DNA of 52,133 nt from Vogesella fluminis. GTDB taxonomy: Bacteria; Pseudomonadota; Gammaproteobacteria; Burkholderiales; Chromobacteriaceae. A model generated the notes under the pieces. The model saw only the letters and a program-made list of their open reading frames with translations. It was not told the DNA's origin and searched no databases. Made by a program: the position numbers and the translations under genes. Below, piece by piece: positions 1-9,613 of the stretch (position 1 is the stretch's first letter; every line of letters starts with the position of its first letter). The stretch lies in contig NZ_BMYP01000024.1 of assembly GCF_014652335.1 (NCBI RefSeq), positions 1-52,133 of the forward strand. The letters run 5' to 3'.

Positions 1-86
1 CCTGGAAAACCGGACCGGAGTTCGGCCCTGAAATTTACACCACCTTGACGGACGCTATCCGCAGCGGCTATTTGTGGTACAGATAA
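1..86 (+). CDS. C-terminal fragment of an unidentified protein (cut by window edge)
   Basis: An open frame runs from the left edge to a TAA at 84-86 and encodes about 27 residues ending in IRSGYLWYR. I do not recognise the family. The reading frame is open from the first base, has typical GC-rich codon use, and is followed by about 165 bases of non-coding sequence before the next gene, which fits the end of a gene. A 12-bp perfect palindrome (AAACGATCGTTT, 98-109) lies just behind the stop and is followed by T-rich sequence. It is too compact to be a convincing terminator. Confidence 0.4.
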   Translation, partial: WKTGPEFGPEIYTTLTDAIRSGYLWYR

Positions 87-252
87 ACCCTGCAATCAAA
101 CGATCGTTTTGTTTTCGTTGACGCTGGTGACAGCCACTGTTAGTTTTCTTGCTGGCCTGCAGTGCGACGAATCGATCCGCACGCGACCAGGCTCCTGCTC
201 TTTGCCATCTGGCAGTAGTGGGCCGGGCCACACCAACACGAGGAGAAATGAC

Positions 253-684
253 ATGAACAGCGCGGCAAAATGGGCAGCAGCACTGGCAATCGGTGCCTGC
301 ACCAATATGGCACTGGCCGCCGGTGCCGGCGGTACCTGGAAAACCATCGACGATGAAACCAGGCAGGCCAAGGCACTGGTGGAAATCAGCGAGACTGCCA
401 GTGGCGAGCTGTCCGGCAAGATCGTGAAGCTGTTTGCCAATCCGGACGCGGTCTGCGACAAGTGCGAGGGCCCGCTGAAGGGCAAGCCGGTGGTGGGCAT
501 GACCATCCTCACCGGCCTGAAAAAAGGCGGTGACGGCTGGGAGGGCGGCAAGATTCTTGATCCGAAATCCGGCAAGGTATACAGCGCCAAGGCCAAGCTG
601 GCCGAGGCCGGCAAGAAGCTGGAGGTGCGCGGCTTCATCGGCATGGCGCTGCTGGGCCGCACCCAGACCTGGGAACGCCAGTAA
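253..684 (+). CDS. Secreted DUF2147 family protein
   Basis: The predicted product has 143 residues. Residues 1 to about 22 form a signal peptide (MNSAAKWAAALAIGACTNMA, then LAA-A), so the mature protein should be periplasmic. The rest matches the DUF2147 pattern: an opening GTWKTIDDETRQAKALVEI block, a central CDKC pair, a GGKILDPKSGKVY turn and the closing GRTQTWER. No biochemical role is established for this family that I can state. ATG 253 is chosen because AGGAG at 241-245 sits 7 bases upstream and the signal peptide begins exactly there; the frame stays open further upstream but without a ribosome site. It is a single gene with its own terminator at 727-753. Confidence 0.85.
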   Translation: MNSAAKWAAALAIGACTNMALAAGAGGTWKTIDDETRQAKALVEISETASGELSGKIVKLFANPDAVCDKCEGPLKGKPVVGMTILTGLKKGGDGWEGGKILDPKSGKVYSAKAKLAEAGKKLEVRGFIGMALLGRTQTWERQ

Positions 685-726
685 GCCGGCCGCCGCGGCC
701 ATCGCGGCCGCACCAGGCAGCAATCG

Positions 727-753
727 ACGGGACAGCTTGGGCTGTCCCGTTTT
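727..753 (+). terminator. Rho-independent terminator after the DUF2147 gene
   Basis: ACGGGACAGC (727-736) pairs with GCTGTCCCGT (741-750) around a TTGG loop, and TTTT follows. The recG promoter candidate overlaps the 3' arm. Confidence 0.85.
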
Positions 754-766
754 GCATGGGTACAAT
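738..766 (+). promoter_or_regulatory. Candidate recG promoter, possibly leaderless
   Basis: TTGGGC (738-743) and TACAAT (761-766) are separated by 17 bases and resemble a sigma-70 promoter. Transcription would begin about 7 bases after the -10 box, which is at or next to the recG ATG (773). No Shine-Dalgarno sequence is visible before that ATG. Confidence 0.5.
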
Positions 767-772
767 GCGGTC

Positions 773-2821
773 ATGAACTCTCCTGCCGATATCGCCGGCC
801 AGCCACCACTGGCCGCGCCCGCCACCGCCAAGAAACTGGAGAAGCTGGGCATCCGCCGCCGCTTCGACCTGGTGCTGCACCTGCCGCTGCGCTACGAGGA
901 CGAGACCCACCTCTACCCGATCGCCCAGGCGCCGTACGGCCAAGCGGTGCTGGTGGAGGGAGAGGTCACCAACTGCGAGGTACAGTTCCGTCCGCGCCGG
1001 CAGCTGGTGGCGCAGATCGAGGACAAGAGCGGCAGGTTGGTGCTGCGCTTCATCCACTTTTACCCCAACACGCAGCAGGCGCTGGCCAGGGGCCGCCGCG
1101 TGCGGGCGCTGGGCGAGGTGCGGCGCGGTTTCTTCGGCGACGAGATGGTGCACCCGAAGCTGCGCGAGGTGCATGAGGGCGACCCGCTGGCCGACAGCCT
1201 GACCCCGGTCTATCCCACCGTCAACGGCCTGACCCAGCCGGTACTGCGCCGCCTGATCCACGCCGAACTGAAGGCGCAGCCGATGCCGGAGACGCTGCCG
1301 GACGACATCCGCCGTCGTCTGGGACTGATGCCGTTTGCCGACGCGGTGCAGCTGCTGCACCGTCCCGGGCCGGAGTACTCCGCCACCCAGCTCACCGACG
1401 GCAACCTGCCGGCCTGGCAACGGCTGAAGTTCGACGAGCTGCTGGCGCAGCAGCTGTCGATGCGGCTGGCCTACCGCGCGCGGCGGCAGGGTAGTGCACC
1501 GGTGATCGCCGGCGACGGCAGCCTGCGCGCGCGGCTTGCGGCCAACCTGCCGTTTGCGCTGACCGGTGCGCAGCAAAAGGTGCTGGCCGAGATCGTCGCC
1601 GATCTGGCGCTGCCGCACCCGATGAACCGCCTGCTGCAGGGCGATGTCGGCAGCGGCAAGACCATCGTGGCGGCGCTGGCGGCACTGGCGGCGATCGAGG
1701 CCGGTTTCCAGGTGGCGCTGATGGCGCCGACCGAGATCCTGGCCGAGCAGCACTACGTGAAGCTGGCCGCCTGGCTTGCACCGCTGGGTATCGAGGTGGC
1801 GTGGCTGTCCGGCAGCCTGCGCAAGAAGGCGCGCGGCGAGATGGCCGTCCGCATCGCCAGCGGCACGGCGCGGCTGGCAGTCGGTACCCACGCGCTGTTC
1901 CAGGACGACGTTGCCTTCAGCCGGCTGGGCCTGGTGATCGTGGACGAGCAGCACCGTTTCGGCGTCGGCCAGCGGCTGGCCTTGCAGCAGAAGGGCGCCG
2001 CCCCGCACCAGCTGATGATGTCGGCGACGCCGATCCCGCGCACGCTGGCGATGAGTTTCTACGCCGACCTCGACGTGTCGGTGATCGACGAGCTGCCGCC
2101 GGGACGCACGCCCATCGTCACCAAGCTGATCAGCGCCGAACGCCGTGACGAGGTGGTGCGCTTTGTGGATAAGGCCTGCCGCGAGGGTAACCAGGTGTAT
2201 TGGGTGTGTCCGCTGATCGAGGAGTCGGAAACGCTGCAGCTGCAGACGGCGGTCGATACCCACGCGGTGCTGGTGGAGGATTTGCCGCAATGGGGCGTCG
2301 GGCTGGTGCACGGGCGCATGAAACCGGCCGAGAAGGCCGAGGTGATGGCCCGCTTCATCCGCAACGAGCTGCAGCTGCTGGTGGCCACCACGGTGATCGA
2401 GGTCGGTGTCGACGTGCCCAATGCCAGCCTGATGGTGATCGAGCACGCCGAACGTATGGGCCTGGCGCAGCTGCACCAGCTGCGCGGCCGCGTCGGCCGG
2501 GGCGCGGCCAAGAGCAGCTGCGTGTTGCTATTCGAGACGCCGCTGTCGGAGCTGGCCAAGGCGCGGCTGAAGGTGATCTACGAGAACACCGACGGCTTTG
2601 AAATTGCGCGTCAGGACCTGAACATCCGCGGCCCTGGCGAATTCCTCGGTGCCCGCCAGAGCGGCCTGCCGATGCTGCGCTTTGCCGATCTGGAGGCCGA
2701 TATCGAGCTGCTGGAGGCCGCGCGCGAGCTGGCACCGCAGCTGCTGCAACGTTGGCCGCAATATGCGCAGGCACATCTGGCGCGCTGGCTGGCAGGCCGC
2801 GAACACTTCCTGAAGGCGTGA
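773..2821 (+). CDS. recG: ATP-dependent DNA helicase RecG
   Basis: The product has 682 residues, close to the usual RecG length of about 690. RecG remodels stalled replication forks and Holliday junctions. Visible parts in order: an N-terminal wedge/OB region (about residues 50-160), Walker A GDVGSGKT with the lysine at residue 296, the DEQH box at 391-394, motif MMSATPIPRT, and the C-terminal helicase lobe with TTVIEVGVDVPNAS and QLRGRVGRG. The start at ATG 773 is inferred from homology (MNSPADIAGQPPLAAPATAKK leads into the KKLEKLGI block) because there is no clear ribosome binding site. The gene ends inside an inverted repeat of the 13-base word described under findings. Confidence 0.97.
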   Translation: MNSPADIAGQPPLAAPATAKKLEKLGIRRRFDLVLHLPLRYEDETHLYPIAQAPYGQAVLVEGEVTNCEVQFRPRRQLVAQIEDKSGRLVLRFIHFYPNTQQALARGRRVRALGEVRRGFFGDEMVHPKLREVHEGDPLADSLTPVYPTVNGLTQPVLRRLIHAELKAQPMPETLPDDIRRRLGLMPFADAVQLLHRPGPEYSATQLTDGNLPAWQRLKFDELLAQQLSMRLAYRARRQGSAPVIAGDGSLRARLAANLPFALTGAQQKVLAEIVADLALPHPMNRLLQGDVGSGKTIVAALAALAAIEAGFQVALMAPTEILAEQHYVKLAAWLAPLGIEVAWLSGSLRKKARGEMAVRIASGTARLAVGTHALFQDDVAFSRLGLVIVDEQHRFGVGQRLALQQKGAAPHQLMMSATPIPRTLAMSFYADLDVSVIDELPPGRTPIVTKLISAERRDEVVRFVDKACREGNQVYWVCPLIEESETLQLQTAVDTHAVLVEDLPQWGVGLVHGRMKPAEKAEVMARFIRNELQLLVATTVIEVGVDVPNASLMVIEHAERMGLAQLHQLRGRVGRGAAKSSCVLLFETPLSELAKARLKVIYENTDGFEIARQDLNIRGPGEFLGARQSGLPMLRFADLEADIELLEAARELAPQLLQRWPQYAQAHLARWLAGREHFLKA

Positions 2822-2846
2822 AGGTTGGCCGCATGCGGCCAACCTT
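2821..2846. repeat. Perfect inverted repeat of the 13-base word at the recG end
   Basis: AAGGTTGGCCGCA (2821-2833) is followed directly by its exact reverse complement TGCGGCCAACCTT (2834-2846). The first base is also the last base of the recG stop codon. It can fold as a stem without a separate loop and has no T run. It is one of the paired copies of the recurring word. Confidence 0.85.
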
Positions 2847-2859
2847 CACGGTATGAAAA

Positions 2860-2883
2860 AGGGCTGCCCGCGGGCAGCCCTTG
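2860..2883 (-). terminator. Terminator of pit
   Basis: AAGGGCTGCCCG (2860-2871) is the exact reverse complement of CGGGCAGCCCTT (2872-2883). An A run at 2857-2861 gives a U tract on the minus-strand transcript, so it reads as the rho-independent terminator of the pit gene that stops at 2902. Confidence 0.75.
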
Positions 2884-2901
2884 CCATTTGCGCAGTCGCG
2901 C

Positions 2902-4350
2902 TTACGTGAACAACTTCACACCAGTGTAGTACAGGCCGATGGCCAGACCCATGCTTACCGGCAGGGTCAGTATCCAGGTCAGGGCAATGGTTTTCACGGT
3001 CGAGAAGTGGATGCCGGCCTTGTTCACCAGCATGGTACCCGCCACCGCGCTGGAAAGGATCTGGGTGGTCGATACCGGTGCACCGATCAGGCTGGCAAGG
3101 CCGATGGACGCCGCAGACATGGTCTGTGCCGCCATCCCCTGCGCATAAGTCATGTCTTCCTTGCCGATTTTTTCGCCCACGGTATGCACCACGCGCTTCC
3201 AGCCGATCATGGTGCCCATGCCGATGGCCAGTGCCACTGCGACGATCACCCAGCTCGGTGCATACTCGGTGGTTGCGGACAGATCCTTCTGGATACCCTT
3301 GAGCTGCTTCTTGTCTACGTCGCTGATGCCGGCAACCTTGCCGATTTTCTTCGCGGCATCGCCAAGACAGATCAGCTGGGTGCGGACATCCCAGCGCGCG
3401 GCCTCCGGCAACTGCTGCAAGGACTTGGCATCGCCGATGGTGCTCAGCAGTACGCCACTTTCCTCCACCACCTTGGACACGCCGCAGGTGTGATTGCCGT
3501 TTGCCGGGTACTTGGCGTCGATGATGATCTGGTTGCGCTGGTACATCTCCTTGAGCTGCACCGCGGCGATCTTGGTGTGCTCGATCTGCAGCGGCTCGGC
3601 ATCCAGATTGACCACGAACTGCGCCGGTGCCAGCGCGATCAGTACCAGCATCACCAGGCCGACACCTTTCTGGCCGTCGTTGGAGCCATGGGTGAAGCTC
3701 ATGCCCATCGACGACACGATCAGCATGAAGCGCGCCCAGAACGGCGGGTGCTTGCGGCCCTCGATCTGCTGGCGCTGGAACGGCGACTTGTGGATGTTGG
3801 ACAGCGGGCGTGCCTTCAGCAACGCGAACAGCATCAGGCCGGCCAGACCGGCACCAAACAGCGGCGACACGAACAGCGACAGGAACACGTCGATGGCCTT
3901 GCTCCAGTTGATGCCGCTGCCGATCGATTCGCCGGTGAGCAGCGCGTTGCCGATGCCGACGCCGAGGATGGCGCCGATCAGGGTGTGCGAGCTGGATGCC
4001 GGGATGCCGAAGTACCAGGTGCCGAGGTTCCACACGATGGCCGAGGCCAGCAATGCGAACACCATCACCATGCCTTGCACGGACTGGATGTTGAGCAGCA
4101 GCTCGGTCGGGATCAGGTTGACGATGGCGTAGGCCACGGCCAGGCCGCCAAAGAACACGCCGAGGAAGTTGAAAAGGCCGGACAGCAGCACGGCGGTCTG
4201 CGGTTTCATCGACTGGGTGTAGATGACGGTTGCCACGGCGTTGGCGGTGTCATGGAAGCCGTTGATGAATTCAAAGGCGAGTACGAAGGTGACCGATAGT
4301 ACCAGCGTGATCGCGAGCGATGTGTCCAGTCCCGAAAGAAGTTCCAGCAT
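2902..4350 (-). CDS. pit: Low-affinity inorganic phosphate transporter, PiT family
   Basis: The product has 482 residues and is a polytopic inner-membrane protein of the PHO-4/PiT family, which takes up phosphate as metal-phosphate with protons. The two family repeats are visible: EFINGFHDTANAVATVIYT near residue 28 and SFTHGSNDGQKGVG in the second half, with many hydrophobic helices between. A hydrophilic loop of about 100 residues follows the second signature (from about residue 260), as in many bacterial Pit proteins. It lies downstream of pstSCAB on the same strand, but the pstB terminator (4525-4545) and a gap of about 220 bases suggest a separate transcript. The pairing with pst fits phosphate supply. 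Confidence 0.93.
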   Translation of the reverse strand: MLELLSGLDTSLAITLVLSVTFVLAFEFINGFHDTANAVATVIYTQSMKPQTAVLLSGLFNFLGVFFGGLAVAYAIVNLIPTELLLNIQSVQGMVMVFALLASAIVWNLGTWYFGIPASSSHTLIGAILGVGIGNALLTGESIGSGINWSKAIDVFLSLFVSPLFGAGLAGLMLFALLKARPLSNIHKSPFQRQQIEGRKHPPFWARFMLIVSSMGMSFTHGSNDGQKGVGLVMLVLIALAPAQFVVNLDAEPLQIEHTKIAAVQLKEMYQRNQIIIDAKYPANGNHTCGVSKVVEESGVLLSTIGDAKSLQQLPEAARWDVRTQLICLGDAAKKIGKVAGISDVDKKQLKGIQKDLSATTEYAPSWVIVAVALAIGMGTMIGWKRVVHTVGEKIGKEDMTYAQGMAAQTMSAASIGLASLIGAPVSTTQILSSAVAGTMLVNKAGIHFSTVKTIALTWILTLPVSMGLAIGLYYTGVKLFT

Positions 4351-4524
4351 GATTTGATGTGTAAGGCGTTATCAGAAAGGCGGGATTCTTGGGGTTGCAA
4401 GATGACACGTCAAGCGCTTGTAACAATCTTTTTGCGGCGCGTTTGAAATGTGCCAAAGGTATGGGTTTCCGGCTTGACAGTGTTGTATTTTGGATATGGC
4501 TAATTTGCTGATTTGAAAAGAAAA

Positions 4525-4545
4525 ATGCCTCCGTTCTGGAGGCAT
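4525..4545 (-). terminator. Terminator of the pst operon
   Basis: ATGCCTCC (4525-4532) and GGAGGCAT (4538-4545) form a stem with a five-base loop. The A run at 4521-4525 supplies the U tract on the minus-strand RNA. It lies about 30 bases beyond the pstB stop. Confidence 0.75.
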
Positions 4546-4572
4546 TTCCGGGCTGTAATAAAACAGTAATAT

Positions 4573-5337
4573 TTAGCCGAATTTACCGGTGATGTAGTCT
4601 TCGGTCTCCTTGCGCCTGGGCGCAGTGAAGATATCGTCGGTGGCGCCAAATTCCATCAGCTCGCCCAGGTACATGTAGGCGGTGTAGTCGGAGACCCGGG
4701 CCGCCTGCTGCATGTTGTGGGTGACGATGGCAATGGTGTAGTCCTGTTTCAGTTCGTGGATCAGTTCTTCGATGTGCGCGGTGGAGATCGGGTCCAGAGC
4801 CGAGGTTGGCTCGTCCAGTAGCAGCACTTCCGGGCGGGTGGCGACGCCGCGGGCGATGCACAGGCGCTGTTGCTGGCCGCCGGACAGTGAGTTTCCGGAC
4901 TGCTTCAGCTTGTCCTTCACCTCATTCCACAGCGCCGCCTTGCGCAGCGCCCATTCCACGCGATCGTCCATTTCGCTGCGCGACAGGTTTTCGTACAGTT
5001 TCACGCCGAAGGTGATGTTGTCGTAGATCGACATCGGGAACGGTGTCGGCTTCTGGAACACCATGCCGACACTGGCGCGCAGCATGTTCACGTCGACCGA
5101 CTTGGTGAGGATGTTCTGGTTGTCGAGCAGAATCTCGCCTTCGGCGCGCATGCCGGGATACAGCTCGAACATGCGGTTGAAGGTGCGCAACAGCGTCGAT
5201 TTGCCGCAGCCGGACGGGCCGATGAAGGCGGTGACCTTGCCGGCCGGGATGTCGAGGTTGACCTTCTTCAGCGCGAGGAAGTTGCCGTAGTAAAAGTTCA
5301 GGTCTTTTACCTTGAGCTTGATTGCTTGTTCAGTCAT
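4573..5337 (-). CDS. pstB: Phosphate ABC transporter ATP-binding protein PstB
   Basis: The product has 254 residues, the normal PstB length. It hydrolyses ATP to drive phosphate import through PstC-PstA on the cytoplasmic face of the inner membrane. Visible motifs: Walker [10 protein letters not shown] with the lysine at residue 46, a Q-loop [11 protein letters not shown], the ABC signature [14 protein letters not shown], Walker [14 protein letters not shown] and the switch histidine in IVTHNMQQA. It is the last gene of pstS-pstC-pstA-pstB. No phoU or phoB follows, unlike several other bacteria. Confidence 0.97.
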   Translation of the reverse strand: MTEQAIKLKVKDLNFYYGNFLALKKVNLDIPAGKVTAFIGPSGCGKSTLLRTFNRMFELYPGMRAEGEILLDNQNILTKSVDVNMLRASVGMVFQKPTPFPMSIYDNITFGVKLYENLSRSEMDDRVEWALRKAALWNEVKDKLKQSGNSLSGGQQQRLCIARGVATRPEVLLLDEPTSALDPISTAHIEELIHELKQDYTIAIVTHNMQQAARVSDYTAYMYLGELMEFGATDDIFTAPRRKETEDYITGKFG

Positions 5338-5350
5338 GGTGCGTCAAGCC

Positions 5351-6271
5351 TTAATGAGATTGGGTTTTCTGACGGCCCAGCCAGCGGGCAATAATGTTCA
5401 GGGTCAGTACGCTGAGCGTGATCAGCAGTGCGCCGGCCCAGGCCAGTGCGTGCCAGTCTTCGTACGGGCTCATCGCGAACTGGAAGATCACGATCGGCAG
5501 GTTGGCCATTGGCTGGTTCATGCCGCTCCAGAACTGGTTGTTCAGCGCGGTGAACAGCAGCGGTGCGGTTTCGCCGGAAATGCGTGCCACCGCCAGCAGG
5601 ATGCCGGTAATCACGCCGGCCTTGGCCGAGCGCAGCGTCACGTACATGGTCACCTTCCACTGCGGTGCGCCGAGGGCGATCGCCGCTTCGCGCAGGCTGT
5701 TCGGCACCAGGCGCAGCATGCTCTCGGTGGTGCGCACCACTACCGGAATCACCAGCAGCGACAGCGCCAGCGCGCCGGCCCAGCCGGAGAAGTGGCCCAT
5801 GGTCACCACGTACATCTCGTAGATGAACAGGCCGATGACGATGGACGGCGCCGACAGCAGGATGTCGTTGATGAAGCGGGTGGCTGGCGCCAGCCAGCCG
5901 CGCTCGCCGAATTCTGCCAGGTACACGCCGGCGAGAATGCCGATCGGGGTGCCGAGCAGGGTGCCGAAGAAGGTCATTTTCAGCGAGCCGGCGATGGCGT
6001 TGATCAGGCCGCCCTCGGAGCCGGGCGGTGGCGTGATTCTGGTGAACACGTCCACATTCATGCCGGCAAGGCCATGGGCGAGCAAGGTGTACAGGATCCA
6101 CGCCAACCAGAACAGGCCGAACCCCATCGCCAGCAGCGAGGCGGTCATGTTGAAGCCGTTGACGAAACGGCGCCGGGCGTAGATGGCATTGTTGCGCGAG
6201 TATTTGCTTGGGTGTGCCGACATGGTGCGATCCGTATTGGACGAACGGGCGGTCAAGGTAGTAGTCATCAT
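5351..6271 (-). CDS. pstA: Phosphate ABC transporter permease PstA
   Basis: The product has 306 residues with about six membrane helices. It forms one half of the phosphate channel. The permease-ATPase coupling segment is visible as [27 protein letters not shown] in the second half (EAA loop). An N-terminal cytoplasmic stretch of about 45 mostly polar residues precedes the first helix ([21 protein letters not shown]). The gene begins 8 bases after pstC and ends 13 bases before pstB, so the three are co-transcribed. Confidence 0.95.
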   Translation of the reverse strand: MMTTTLTARSSNTDRTMSAHPSKYSRNNAIYARRRFVNGFNMTASLLAMGFGLFWLAWILYTLLAHGLAGMNVDVFTRITPPPGSEGGLINAIAGSLKMTFFGTLLGTPIGILAGVYLAEFGERGWLAPATRFINDILLSAPSIVIGLFIYEMYVVTMGHFSGWAGALALSLLVIPVVVRTTESMLRLVPNSLREAAIALGAPQWKVTMYVTLRSAKAGVITGILLAVARISGETAPLLFTALNNQFWSGMNQPMANLPIVIFQFAMSPYEDWHALAWAGALLITLSVLTLNIIARWLGRQKTQSH

Positions 6272-6279
6272 GCTCCCGC

Positions 6280-7242
6280 TCAGGAATTACGGCCTTCCTG
6301 CTTCTTCAGTTGCAGCAGCAGCAACTTGGAGCAGGACAGTACGACAAAGGTGATGAAAAACAGGATCAGGCCGAGTTCGATCAGCGCCGCCATGTGGAAT
6401 TCGCCGGTGGCTTCGGCGAACTCGTTGGCCAGGGCCGAGGCAATCGAGTTGCCGGCATCGAACAGGCTGGTGGACAGGTTGGTGGAGTTGCCGATCACGA
6501 AGGTGACCGCCATGGTCTCGCCCAGCGCACGGCCCAGCCCCAGCATGATGCCACCGATGACGCCGGTCTTGGTGTAGGGCAGTACCACGTTGCGGATCAC
6601 CTCCCAGGTCGTGCCGCCCAGGCCGTAGGCTGATTCCTTCAGCATTGGTGGCACCACCTCGAACACGTCGCGCATCACCGAGGCAATGAACGGAATCACC
6701 ATGATCGCCAGGATCAGGCCGGCGGTGAAGATGCCGATGCCCATCGGCGCACCCTGGAACAGGAAGCCGACCAGTGGCCATTCACCAAGATTTTCCATGA
6801 TCCACGGCTGCACGTGATCGCCGAACAGCGGCGCGAATACGAACAGGCCCCACATGCCGTAAATGATGGACGGGATGCCGGCCAGCAGCTCCACCGCGAT
6901 GCCCAGTGGCCGCTTCAGCAGCGGCGGGCAGATCTCGGTCAGGAAAATGGCAATGCCGAAGCTGACCGGGACTCCGATCAGCAACGCGATAAAAGAGGTC
7001 ACCAGGGTGCCGAAAATCGGCACCACCGCGCCATAGTTTTCTGATACCGGATCCCATTCGGTACTGGTCAGAAAGCCCCAGCCAAAGTGCCGGATGCTGG
7101 GCATGGCGCCGATGACAAGTGAAATCAGGATGCCGACCAGCAGGGCTAGCACCAGGAAGGCAAAGACCCGGGTGGTCAAGCGGAACAGCGAATCCAGCAT
7201 CATCTGGCGTTTCAGGTTGGCGCCGTTGCTTAGTTTTTCCAT
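6280..7242 (-). CDS. pstC: Phosphate ABC transporter permease PstC
   Basis: The product has 320 residues and about six membrane helices. It pairs with PstA to form the phosphate channel. Family landmarks are the [17 protein letters not shown] segment after helix 1, [17 protein letters not shown], and the EAA loop [21 protein letters not shown]. It is separated from pstS by 76 bases that hold a hairpin (7273-7297), which probably lets less transcript reach pstCAB than pstS. Confidence 0.95.
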   Translation of the reverse strand: MEKLSNGANLKRQMMLDSLFRLTTRVFAFLVLALLVGILISLVIGAMPSIRHFGWGFLTSTEWDPVSENYGAVVPIFGTLVTSFIALLIGVPVSFGIAIFLTEICPPLLKRPLGIAVELLAGIPSIIYGMWGLFVFAPLFGDHVQPWIMENLGEWPLVGFLFQGAPMGIGIFTAGLILAIMVIPFIASVMRDVFEVVPPMLKESAYGLGGTTWEVIRNVVLPYTKTGVIGGIMLGLGRALGETMAVTFVIGNSTNLSTSLFDAGNSIASALANEFAEATGEFHMAALIELGLILFFITFVVLSCSKLLLLQLKKQEGRNS

Positions 7243-7272
7243 GAAAATCTCTTGGTCTGATTGGCAGACAAA

Positions 7273-7297
7273 AAGCCGAGGAGGTCCTCCCCGGCTT
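7273..7297 (-). terminator. Attenuating hairpin between pstS and pstC
   Basis: AAGCCG-A-GGAGG pairs with CCTCC-C-CGGCTT, with A residues at 7270-7274 giving a short U tract on the minus-strand RNA. In pst operons a partial terminator here is a common way to keep the binding protein in excess over the membrane subunits; that role is inferred. Confidence 0.6.
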
Positions 7298-7318
7298 GTA
7301 CTTCAGTCTTGCAGCAGC

Positions 7319-8356
7319 TTACTTCCAGACCGGGGAGCCGGAGGTGGCGGTGATCTGCTTCCAGCTGTTGCGGATTACCGTCTTCACATTGGCCGGCATC
7401 GGCACGTAATCCATCTGGGTGGCGGTGTTGTCGCCGTTGCTGTAGGCCCAGTCGAAGAATTTCAGTGCTTCCTGTGCCTGCTCCGGCTTGTCCTGCTTCT
7501 TGTGCATCAGGATGAAGGTGGCGCCGGAGATCGGCCAGCTGTCCTTGCCGGGCTGGTTGGTCAGGATCAGGTAGAAGCCGGGGGCCTTGGTCCAGTCAGC
7601 GTTGGCTGCAGCGGCCTTGAATGTCAGGTCATCCGGATTGACGAACGTGCCGGCGGCATTCTGTACCTGGGCATGTGCAATCTTGTTCTGCTTGGCGTAG
7701 GCATATTCCACATAACCGATGGAACCCTTGATACGGGTTACATAGTTGGCCACGCCTTCATTGCCCTTGCCGCCGACGCCGGTTTTCCAGTTCACTGCGG
7801 TGCTCTCGCCGATGGCGGATTTCCACTCCGGCGAAACCTTGGACAGGTAATTGGTGAAGATGAAGGTGGTGCCGGAGCCGTCGGAGCGGCGTACCACGGT
7901 GATTTTCTGGTCCGGCAGCTTCACGCCCGGGTTCAGCTTGCCGATGGCGGCATCGTTCCAGTTGGCGACCTTGCCAAGGTAGATCTCGGCCAACAGCGGA
8001 CCGGACAGCTTCAGTTGACCGGCACCGATGCCCGGTACGTTAACGACCGGCACCACGCCGCCGATCACGGTCGGGAACTGGGTCAGGCCGTGTTTGTCCA
8101 GATCCTCCGGCTTCAGCGGCATGTCGGAAGCACCGAAATCAACGGTCTTCGACTGGATCTGCTTGATACCACCACCGGAACCGATGGACTGGTAATTCAT
8201 GTTGTTGTTGGTCTTGGCCTTGTAAGCCTCGGCCCATTTGGCGTACAGCGGGTACGGGAAGGTGGCGCCAGCCCCGGTGATGTCGGCCGCAAACGCATTG
8301 CTTGCAACAAAACCGGAAACCACCAGCGTGGCGGCCCAACGAATAGAATGTTTCAT
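7319..8356 (-). CDS. pstS: Phosphate ABC transporter substrate-binding protein PstS
   Basis: The product has 345 residues with a signal peptide of about 23 residues ([11 protein letters not shown] then [15 protein letters not shown]), so it is periplasmic. It captures phosphate for PstCAB. Conserved phosphate-site segments are visible: [37 protein letters not shown] and [17 protein letters not shown]. It is the first gene of the operon. GGAGCAAGC just before the ATG (minus strand) supplies the ribosome site. Upstream lies a Pho box candidate (8411-8428). Confidence 0.97.
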   Translation of the reverse strand: MKHSIRWAATLVVSGFVASNAFAADITGAGATFPYPLYAKWAEAYKAKTNNNMNYQSIGSGGGIKQIQSKTVDFGASDMPLKPEDLDKHGLTQFPTVIGGVVPVVNVPGIGAGQLKLSGPLLAEIYLGKVANWNDAAIGKLNPGVKLPDQKITVVRRSDGSGTTFIFTNYLSKVSPEWKSAIGESTAVNWKTGVGGKGNEGVANYVTRIKGSIGYVEYAYAKQNKIAHAQVQNAAGTFVNPDDLTFKAAAANADWTKAPGFYLILTNQPGKDSWPISGATFILMHKKQDKPEQAQEALKFFDWAYSNGDNTATQMDYVPMPANVKTVIRNSWKQITATSGSPVWK

Positions 8357-8410
8357 GCTTGCTCCTAGAGTTCACGACTGGTTTCGATGCAGGCATCCTA
8401 AGGGAGGCTC

Positions 8411-8428
8411 TTTGCAGAAATATTACAG
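8411..8428 (-). promoter_or_regulatory. Candidate Pho box upstream of pstS
   Basis: On the minus strand this reads CTGTAATATTTCTGCAAA, two CTGTNAN-like half sites 11 bases apart, about 55-70 bases upstream of the pstS ATG. The first half matches the PhoB repeat well and the second only partly. Phosphate-starvation control is inferred from this and from the operon's function. Confidence 0.4.
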
Positions 8429-8462
8429 TCATGACCATGCACAGTAATGTAGTACCCGCTGA

Positions 8463-8468
8463 TATAAT
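8463..8468 (+). promoter_or_regulatory. -10 box for tpiA
   Basis: A consensus TATAAT stands 35 bases before the tpiA start. A -35 box is not convincing at the right distance (TGCACA lies 19 bases upstream). Confidence 0.45.
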
Positions 8469-8502
8469 TTGCCCATTAAAAACAGCACTCAGGGTATTCG
8501 GC

Positions 8503-9249
8503 ATGACTGGCAAACTGGTAATCGGCAACTGGAAGATGAACGGGCGGCTTGCGGCCAACCTTGTGCTGATCGAGGCGCTGCAGGCCGATGCGGCCGTGCA
8601 GGCGGCCCGGGTGGCGGTAGCGCCGCCGTTTGCCTACCTTGGGCAGGCTGCTGCGCTGCTGGCTGGCAGCAATATTGCGCTGGCGGCACAGGATGTCAGC
8701 GCCTTTGACAAGGATGGTGCCTACACTGGCGAGGTCAGTGGTGCGATGCTGGCCGATGTCGGCTGTCGCTATGTGCTGATCGGCCACTCCGAGCGCCGCC
8801 AGTATTTTGCCGAAGGTCACGACTTGCTGGCGCGCAAGCTGCAGGCCGCCGTCGCTGCCGGCCTGATTCCCGTCTATTGCGTAGGCGAAACGCTGGCCGA
8901 GCGCGAAGCCGGTACCTATAAGGCGGTGATTGCCGGGCAGTTGGCGGTACTGGGCGCGCTGGCCGGCTATGACTGCGTGGTGGCGTATGAGCCGGTATGG
9001 GCGATCGGTACCGGAAGGGTTGCCAGTATCGAGCAGATCGACGATATGCACCAATATATCCGGGAGGCTTTGTTGCAATGCCATGGTGCTTCTGGTAGTA
9101 TTCGCGTCCTCTATGGAGGCAGCGTCAAGGCCGACAATGCAGAGGCGATTTTTGCGCTGCAGAGTGTCGATGGCGCCTTGGTTGGCGGGGCATCTCTGGA
9201 TGTCGATAACTTTGGGCGAATTTGCCAGGCTGCTAAAAAAACGGTATAG
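8503..9249 (+). CDS. tpiA: Triose-phosphate isomerase
   Basis: The product has 248 residues, a normal TIM length. It interconverts dihydroxyacetone phosphate and glyceraldehyde 3-phosphate in the cytoplasm. The catalytic residues are all visible: Lys11 in GNWKMN, His95 in IGHSERR, and the glutamate of [11 protein letters not shown], which also opens the mobile loop; the phosphate-binding VLYGGSVK and GALVGGASL follow. ATG 8503 is chosen because the protein aligns from [13 protein letters not shown] and AGGG stands 8 bases upstream. A copy of the 13-base word lies at 8550-8562 (codons for AANL). It is followed directly by secG. Confidence 0.97.
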   Translation: MTGKLVIGNWKMNGRLAANLVLIEALQADAAVQAARVAVAPPFAYLGQAAALLAGSNIALAAQDVSAFDKDGAYTGEVSGAMLADVGCRYVLIGHSERRQYFAEGHDLLARKLQAAVAAGLIPVYCVGETLAEREAGTYKAVIAGQLAVLGALAGYDCVVAYEPVWAIGTGRVASIEQIDDMHQYIREALLQCHGASGSIRVLYGGSVKADNAEAIFALQSVDGALVGGASLDVDNFGRICQAAKKTV

Positions 9250-9250
9250 T

Positions 9251-9595
9251 ATGGAACTTCTGAATACATTAGCACTCGTTGCCATGCTGGTTTCTGCGCT
9301 GGCAATCATCATTCTTGTCCTGATGCAGCATGGCAAGGGTGCGGATATGGGTGCGGCTTTCGGTAGTGGTGCATCGGGTAGTCTGTTTGGTGCCACCGGT
9401 TCCGCAAATTTTCTGAGTAGGGCTACTGCGATTGCGGCAGTCGTATTCTTTTCGTCCTTGATGGTTATTGGTTTCTTTCATTCCTCGGCCAAGACGGAAT
9501 TGGGCGTGATGAGTGGGGTTTCCAGCCAGTCTGCATCGCCACTCCCGAGCGACGCTGATAAGAGCAAGGCCTCTGGTTCTGTGATTCCAGAGTAA
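9251..9595 (+). CDS. secG: Preprotein translocase subunit SecG
   Basis: The product has 114 residues with two membrane helices (about residues 3-24 and 54-74). Between them is the conserved cytoplasmic block LMQHGKGADMGAAFGSGASGSLFG, which identifies SecG, the accessory subunit of the SecYEG channel. The C-terminus is an extended Ser-rich tail. The ATG is one base after the tpiA stop, so the two genes are co-transcribed, which is a frequent arrangement in proteobacteria. Confidence 0.95.
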   Translation: MELLNTLALVAMLVSALAIIILVLMQHGKGADMGAAFGSGASGSLFGATGSANFLSRATAIAAVVFFSSLMVIGFFHSSAKTELGVMSGVSSQSASPLPSDADKSKASGSVIPE

Positions 9596-9613
9596 AAATC
9601 GAGTTTGTATAGT

